Assembly (NCBI GenBank): GCA_023473795.1
Contig: JAMCYS010000154.1
Coordinates: 21,861 to 78,694 of the forward strand
Reading direction: 5' to 3'
Length of the DNA: 56,834 nt
Source: Chloroflexota bacterium
GTDB lineage: Bacteria > Chloroflexota > UBA6077 > FW602-bin22 > JAMCYS01
Shown here piece after piece: positions 53,281-56,834 of this stretch. Under the pieces are notes generated by a model. That model was not told the DNA's origin and made no database searches. It saw only the letters and a program-made list of their open reading frames with translations. Position numbers and translations under genes: made by a program. Numbering within the stretch: the first letter of the stretch is position 1; every line of letters begins with the position of its first letter.

Positions 53281-53622
53281 TTAATCGAAAGCACGGTTGA
53301 CCACAAAGCTGACGACGCTGACGACCAAGGCGCCCAGAATGGCGTCGGCGAACGAGCCCACGTGAACCGCTGGGTACAGGAAAGCGGCCAGCCAGAAGAC
53401 GAAGCCGTTGATCACGACAACAAACAGGCCGAAGGTCAGGCAAGTCAACGGCAAGGCGAAGAAGTTGATCACCGGGCGCACAAAAATGTTGAGCAGAGCC
53501 AGAATTGCGGCGAAGACGGCGACCGATTGCCAGTCGTTATAGACGATACGATTGGGGAAGAGATAAGCAGCCAGGAGCACCGCAAGGAAGATCGCTAGCC
53601 ATCTATAGAACAGAGCACGCAA
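53281..53622 (-). CDS. phage-holin-family (4-helix) membrane protein
   Basis: 113 residues with four membrane helices (AIFLAVLLAAYLF; VAVFAAILALLNIFV; LPLTCLTFGLFVVVINGFVFW; AILGALVVSVVSFVV). The RPVINFFALPLTCLTFGLF run is typical of the mycobacterial-4TMS holin superfamily, which is common on chromosomes and seldom a real holin. TTG 53622 follows GGGAGGG. Single gene with its own promoter. Confidence 0.85.
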   Translation of the reverse strand: MRALFYRWLAIFLAVLLAAYLFPNRIVYNDWQSVAVFAAILALLNIFVRPVINFFALPLTCLTFGLFVVVINGFVFWLAAFLYPAVHVGSFADAILGALVVSVVSFVVNRAFD

Positions 53623-53652
53623 GCACCTACCCTCCCTACTAGCGTCCGGGGC

Positions 53653-53681
53653 AGCATACCACCGCTCCTGATGCTCGTCAA
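53653..53681 (-). promoter_or_regulatory. promoter of the holin-like gene
   Basis: Minus strand TTGACG (53681-53676), 17-bp spacer, TATGCT (53658-53653). Confidence 0.65.
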
Positions 53682-53686
53682 TTGGT

Positions 53687-53714
53687 TTGACACGTTTGTC
53701 ACCCCGGCTATAAT
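53687..53714 (+). promoter_or_regulatory. promoter of recR
   Basis: TTGACA (53687-53692), 16-bp spacer, perfect TATAAT (53709-53714). Its -35 is 5 bp from that of the divergent holin-like gene. Confidence 0.8.
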
Positions 53715-53750
53715 TGACGGACCCGCCGCGCGAGGCCAAGGAGAGACACT

Positions 53751-54350
53751 GTGAACACGACTGCCGAGCCTGTCGTTCGGCTTATTGAAGAACTATCTAA
53801 ACTGCCAGGAATCGGCCCCAAGACGGCGCAGCGGCTGACTTTCTTCCTGCTGCGTTCGCCCGGCGAGCAGGCGCGCGACCTGGCGCAGGCCATCATTGAG
53901 GTCAAGGAGAAGATCGGCTTCTGCTCCACCTGCTTCAACATCACCGAGAGCGACCCCTGTCGTATCTGCGCCGACCCGGCGCGCGATCCCTCGGTAATCT
54001 GTGTGGTCGAAGAACCTCTGGACATCCTGGCGCTGGAGCGTACTCGCAGCTTCAAAGGTCTGTACCACGTGTTGCACGGGGCCATCTCGCCGATGGACGG
54101 CATCGGCCCGGAGGACCTGCGGATCAGGGAGTTGCTCACTCGGCTGCAGAGGGATACGGTCAAGGAGGTCATCCTGGCCGTCAACCCCAACCTGGAAGGC
54201 GAGGCCACCGGCATGTACCTCAGCCGGCTAATCGCGCCGTTGGGCGTGAAAGTGACTCGCCTGGCGCGCGGCCTGCCCGTGGGCGGCGACCTGGAGTACG
54301 CCGACGAGGTCACTCTCACCCGCGCCCTGGAGGGCCGGCAGCCTGTGTGA
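53751..54350 (+). CDS. recR: recombination mediator RecR
   Basis: 199 residues; helps RecO load RecA at gaps. HhH motif ([20 protein letters not shown]), zinc finger [16 protein letters not shown], Toprim domain ([12 protein letters not shown]) and the C-terminal Walker-like [19 protein letters not shown] 53751 follows AAGGAG. dnaX and ybaB, its usual partners, are not adjacent. Confidence 0.96.
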   Translation: MNTTAEPVVRLIEELSKLPGIGPKTAQRLTFFLLRSPGEQARDLAQAIIEVKEKIGFCSTCFNITESDPCRICADPARDPSVICVVEEPLDILALERTRSFKGLYHVLHGAISPMDGIGPEDLRIRELLTRLQRDTVKEVILAVNPNLEGEATGMYLSRLIAPLGVKVTRLARGLPVGGDLEYADEVTLTRALEGRQPV

Positions 54351-54450
54351 TGCGCGTCGCCTGGAGAGCGGCCCGCGCCCGGCAGGGAACGTTGCCCTCT
54401 GTCGCTGGTTCCGAGCGGCCGACGGCCGTTCGGGACTAGTCATTCTTCCC

Positions 54451-55416
54451 TTATCGCCGTCGGCGCTGATTCATGTAGATGATGCCGGCGGAGACCAGGA
54501 ACAGACTGAACACGGTCGTCCAGGTGATTTCTTCGCCCAGAATCAGCGCCCCCAGAACGACGGCGAACACGGGCTGCAAGAAGACGAAAGAGCTGACGAT
54601 TCCCACCTCGTAGCGGCGCACCACGTAGTAGTTGACGAAGAAAGCCAACCCCGAACCCACGGTGGCCAAGTAGAGCAAACCACCCAGCGAGGCCGGGCTC
54701 AGCACCTTGGGGGCATTGCCCTCGAACAGGGAAGCGACCACCAGCATCACCACGGCCGTGGTAGCCATCTGGGCCGTGACCAACGACAGCATTCGCCAGC
54801 GATAGCCTATGCGCTTGATCAGGATATTGCCGAACGTGGCGATGGTAGCGCCGCCCAGCACCGCGGCGTCCGCCGCCAGGCTCTCCCCGCCTAAGTTGCC
54901 GCCCCGGCTCAGGGTCACGATCACCACCCCCACGAAGCCCAGACTGAGGCCGATGGCCATGCGGGGTCGCAGCCGCTCTCCCGAGATGAGGAAGTGCGCG
55001 GCGATGACGGTGAGAAACGGCTGTACCGCGCCCAGGATTTGCGCTCGTCCGACCGGTAGGTATTGCAGGGCCCAGAAGAATAGAGTGCCGGACACGGCCA
55101 ATTGGAAGACGCCCAGGAATATGGCGCCCAGCCAGGCGGTGCGGCTGGTGGGAAAGGGCAGGCGCTGCCAGCGCACCACCGCCAGGAGCAGCATCGTTGC
55201 CAGGCTGGCGCGCGCGGCCATCAGGGTATAGGGTGGCAAGCCCGTCAAGGCGAACTTGATGGCAATACTGTTGGAGGTCCAGAGTAGCGTGCCCAGGATG
55301 ACTAGGGCCAGGCCGCGCCCGTCCAAGGGCTGCGAGAGCGGCGGCCTCTCGTAGCGCGGGCGCGATGGATCCCGTGGCAAGCGAGAAGTAGTTGGGTCCT
55401 TGGCTTGTTCCTCCAT
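54451..55416 (-). CDS. EamA/DMT-family transporter
   Basis: 321 residues with ten membrane helices in two EamA repeats (about 35-165 and 180-315), e.g. LALVILGTLLWTSNSIAIKFAL and VVLGALILGEEITWTTVFSLFLV. Likely exports amino acids or other metabolites; substrate unreadable. Convergent with recR. Confidence 0.88.
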   Translation of the reverse strand: MEEQAKDPTTSRLPRDPSRPRYERPPLSQPLDGRGLALVILGTLLWTSNSIAIKFALTGLPPYTLMAARASLATMLLLAVVRWQRLPFPTSRTAWLGAIFLGVFQLAVSGTLFFWALQYLPVGRAQILGAVQPFLTVIAAHFLISGERLRPRMAIGLSLGFVGVVIVTLSRGGNLGGESLAADAAVLGGATIATFGNILIKRIGYRWRMLSLVTAQMATTAVVMLVVASLFEGNAPKVLSPASLGGLLYLATVGSGLAFFVNYYVVRRYEVGIVSSFVFLQPVFAVVLGALILGEEITWTTVFSLFLVSAGIIYMNQRRRR

Positions 55417-55503
55417 CTCAGATCACGGCCGCCCGTGCCCGCCGAACCATGCAGGCGCGGGCCTCCCCATCTATTGGCGATCGCCCTACTGGCAGCGTCG
55501 ACC

Positions 55504-56403
55504 TCACGTCTCCACCAGCCGCTCACTACCGGCCGAAAGGCTCGACCCCGGTTGAGCCGCGGCCGGGTCGTAGCCGTGCCAGGTAGGTGTGGCGAAGGCA
55601 AGGCGCCGGGACATTACGTTCAGAGCCGCGGGGTTGTTGTCGATGAGCACGGCCCGTCGGCCGAGCCTGACGGCGGCTTCGCCTAGCGTGCCACTGCCGG
55701 CGAAGGGGTCGAGAAGCAAATCCCCCGGCCTGCTGTGCACGCGCACGATCCTCTCGACGATTCCCAGCGGCTTCTGGGTGGGATAGCCGGTGCGCTCCTT
55801 ACCAGCCGTGGGCACGATGGTCTGCCACCAGACGTCCGTGGGCGTCTTCCCCCGGGCCGCCTTCTCCTGCCCCACGAGACCCGGGGCCATATAAGGAATG
55901 CGGTCGATTTCGTCGTAGTTGAAGGCGTAATCGTCGGGAGTCACCGCGTACCAGAGGATGTTATCGTGCTTGGCGGGCCAGCGGCTCTTGGGCCTGCCGC
56001 CGTAATCGTAGGACCAGATAATCTCGTTTATGAAAGAACTGCGCCCGAAAATGGCGTCGAGCAGGACTTTACAGTAGTGAACCTCCCGGTAGTCCAGGTG
56101 GAGAAAGAGGCTGCCGGCCGGCTTCAGCAGCCGTTTCATCTCGGCCAGCCGTGGCTCTAGCATGGCCAGGAAGTCGTCGAAGGCGTCGGCAAAAGCCATG
56201 CTGCCGACCGTGAGCGTGGCATAGCGCCTGCCCTGGAAGCCGACGCGGTCGCCGTTGGCGTCGCGCACCGTGCGCAGGCGTGTCCTCTGCTGCAGGCGTC
56301 CGGTATTGAAGGGCGGGTCCGTGTAAATGAGGTCGACGGACGCGTCGGGAAGCGCGCGCAGCACCTCAAGGTTGTCGCCGAAGTAGATATCGAGCGCGGT
56401 CAT
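55504..56403 (-). CDS. orphan DNA methyltransferase (beta-class order)
   Basis: 299 residues. Catalytic motif DPPF (motif IV, in LIYTDPPFNTG) precedes the SAM motif DPFAGSGT (motif I), the order of the beta class, with a target-recognition segment between. DPPF suggests N6-adenine, though N4-cytosine is possible. No restriction nuclease is encoded nearby, so it is either an orphan enzyme or its partner lies elsewhere. ATG 56403 follows GAGAGGT. Confidence 0.88.
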   Translation of the reverse strand: MTALDIYFGDNLEVLRALPDASVDLIYTDPPFNTGRLQQRTRLRTVRDANGDRVGFQGRRYATLTVGSMAFADAFDDFLAMLEPRLAEMKRLLKPAGSLFLHLDYREVHYCKVLLDAIFGRSSFINEIIWSYDYGGRPKSRWPAKHDNILWYAVTPDDYAFNYDEIDRIPYMAPGLVGQEKAARGKTPTDVWWQTIVPTAGKERTGYPTQKPLGIVERIVRVHSRPGDLLLDPFAGSGTLGEAAVRLGRRAVLIDNNPAALNVMSRRLAFATPTWHGYDPAAAQPGSSLSAGSERLVET

Positions 56404-56554
56404 GCGGACCTCTCGTAAGCAAGCTGAACGCCGAGGCTCATTATACCCGTGGCTACCGGCAGGCGGCAACGCGACCGCGGGCAGGGCCGACGCAACGGAG
56501 CGTGCGGGCTTTGAGATGGTTCGCAAATTGCCTGCGTCTGGGCCGATTTCGACA

Positions 56555-56584
56555 TTGACTTGTTGTGGTGGGGTGTGCTATAAA
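56555..56584 (+). promoter_or_regulatory. tandem promoter P1 at the contig end
   Basis: TTGACT (56555-56560), 18-bp spacer, TATAAA (56579-56584). The gap from 56404 to the contig end has no gene; 56404-56554 shows nothing else. Confidence 0.65.
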
Positions 56585-56711
56585 CTGGTGTCCGCGCCGC
56601 CTGGGGGACTGGGTGGTGGGGGAAGTGCCGTGGAAGGCTTGGGTGGCTTCGCTAGGGGCTCCGGGCGGCGGCTAGTTGCTCGGGGCATTTTTGTGGGGCG
56701 AAGGGCCGGGC

Positions 56712-56741
56712 TTGACAGGTTCGTGGCGGTTGTGATACGAT
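56712..56741 (+). promoter_or_regulatory. tandem promoter P2 at the contig end
   Basis: TTGACA (56712-56717), 18-bp spacer, TACGAT (56736-56741) with TG at 56733-56734. Strong. Tandem arrangement with P1 is typical of rRNA operons. Confidence 0.7.
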
Positions 56742-56747
56742 AAGCGT

Positions 56748-56834
56748 TGTCACTGCCGAAGGGGGCACCTTAACAACCGGATAGCAGCAGGAAGGAATCC
56801 GCAAAAGCGGGGAACAACTCGTCTGTAGAGGCCC
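56748..56834 (+). other. probable rRNA operon leader with boxA-like element
   Basis: After P2, CACCTTAACAA (56766-56776) resembles boxA (GCTCTTTAACAA), the antitermination site of rRNA leaders. No rRNA sequence is reached before the contig ends. Contigs often break at rRNA operons. Confidence 0.45.

Noticed and set aside
53281-53622. Holin-like gene as sign of a prophage
   Set aside because: No phage genes nearby; this four-helix family is common on chromosomes.

Overview
This is a high-GC bacterial contig, most likely from an uncultured Chloroflexota member (inference). Supporting traits are a Tad/Flp pilus locus with no secretin or other outer-membrane part, a long sigma-54 with a zinc-ribbon insert, a PPi-type phosphofructokinase, many small zinc-ribbon proteins and the overall gene mix. 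No rRNA, tRNA, CRISPR array or transposon is visible. The contig probably ends just before an rRNA operon. Its first 111 bases are an assembly artefact: an Illumina adapter remnant joined to an 88-bp copy of sequence found 425 bp further in.

Layout. 0.1-2 kb: a truncated LarA-like gene and PPi-phosphofructokinase. 2-5 kb: tgt, then a CRP-family regulator beside an Fe-S operon (ferredoxin, Cys-rich small protein, Nfu) that carries a near-perfect CRP-type operator. 5.4-8.7 kb: the primary sigma factor, PRC-barrel protein, membrane protein and hibernation factor. 8.7-16.2 kb: a minus-strand lipid-linked amino-sugar cluster (three GT87-like enzymes, ArnC-like GT2, WecD-like GNAT, WecE transaminase, SMR carrier). 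16.5-25 kb: response regulator, degenerate kinase, three Flp pilins and cpaB-cpaE-cpaF-tadB-tadC. 25-31 kb: DUF192, M20 hydrolase, CPBP protease, glnA and a PucR regulator. 30.9-36.6 kb: comEC, a zinc dehydrogenase, comEA, thiE and an HD protein. 36.8-44 kb: a dehydrogenase, then argG-argH-rarA-cyclase-trmO. 44-51 kb: rpoN with a REC-GGDEF-like gene, small proteins, BON protein, SDR and DUF362. 51-56.8 kb: an unknown protein, yvcK, a holin-like membrane protein, recR, an EamA exporter, an orphan DNA methyltransferase, and tandem promoters with a boxA-like leader at the edge.

Three units stand out. The amino-sugar cluster combines enzymes known separately from enterobacterial common antigen synthesis (WecE/WecD) and from lipid A aminoarabinose modification (ArnC/ArnE), which suggests an undecaprenyl-phosphate amino-sugar donor used by GT-C enzymes. 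The pilus locus is headed by an intact NarL-type regulator and a DegS-like protein that has lost its phospho-accepting histidine and ATP-binding motifs. The CRP-like regulator has the same recognition-helix contacts as E. coli CRP, and a matching operator sits at about -41.5 from the promoter of the next operon.
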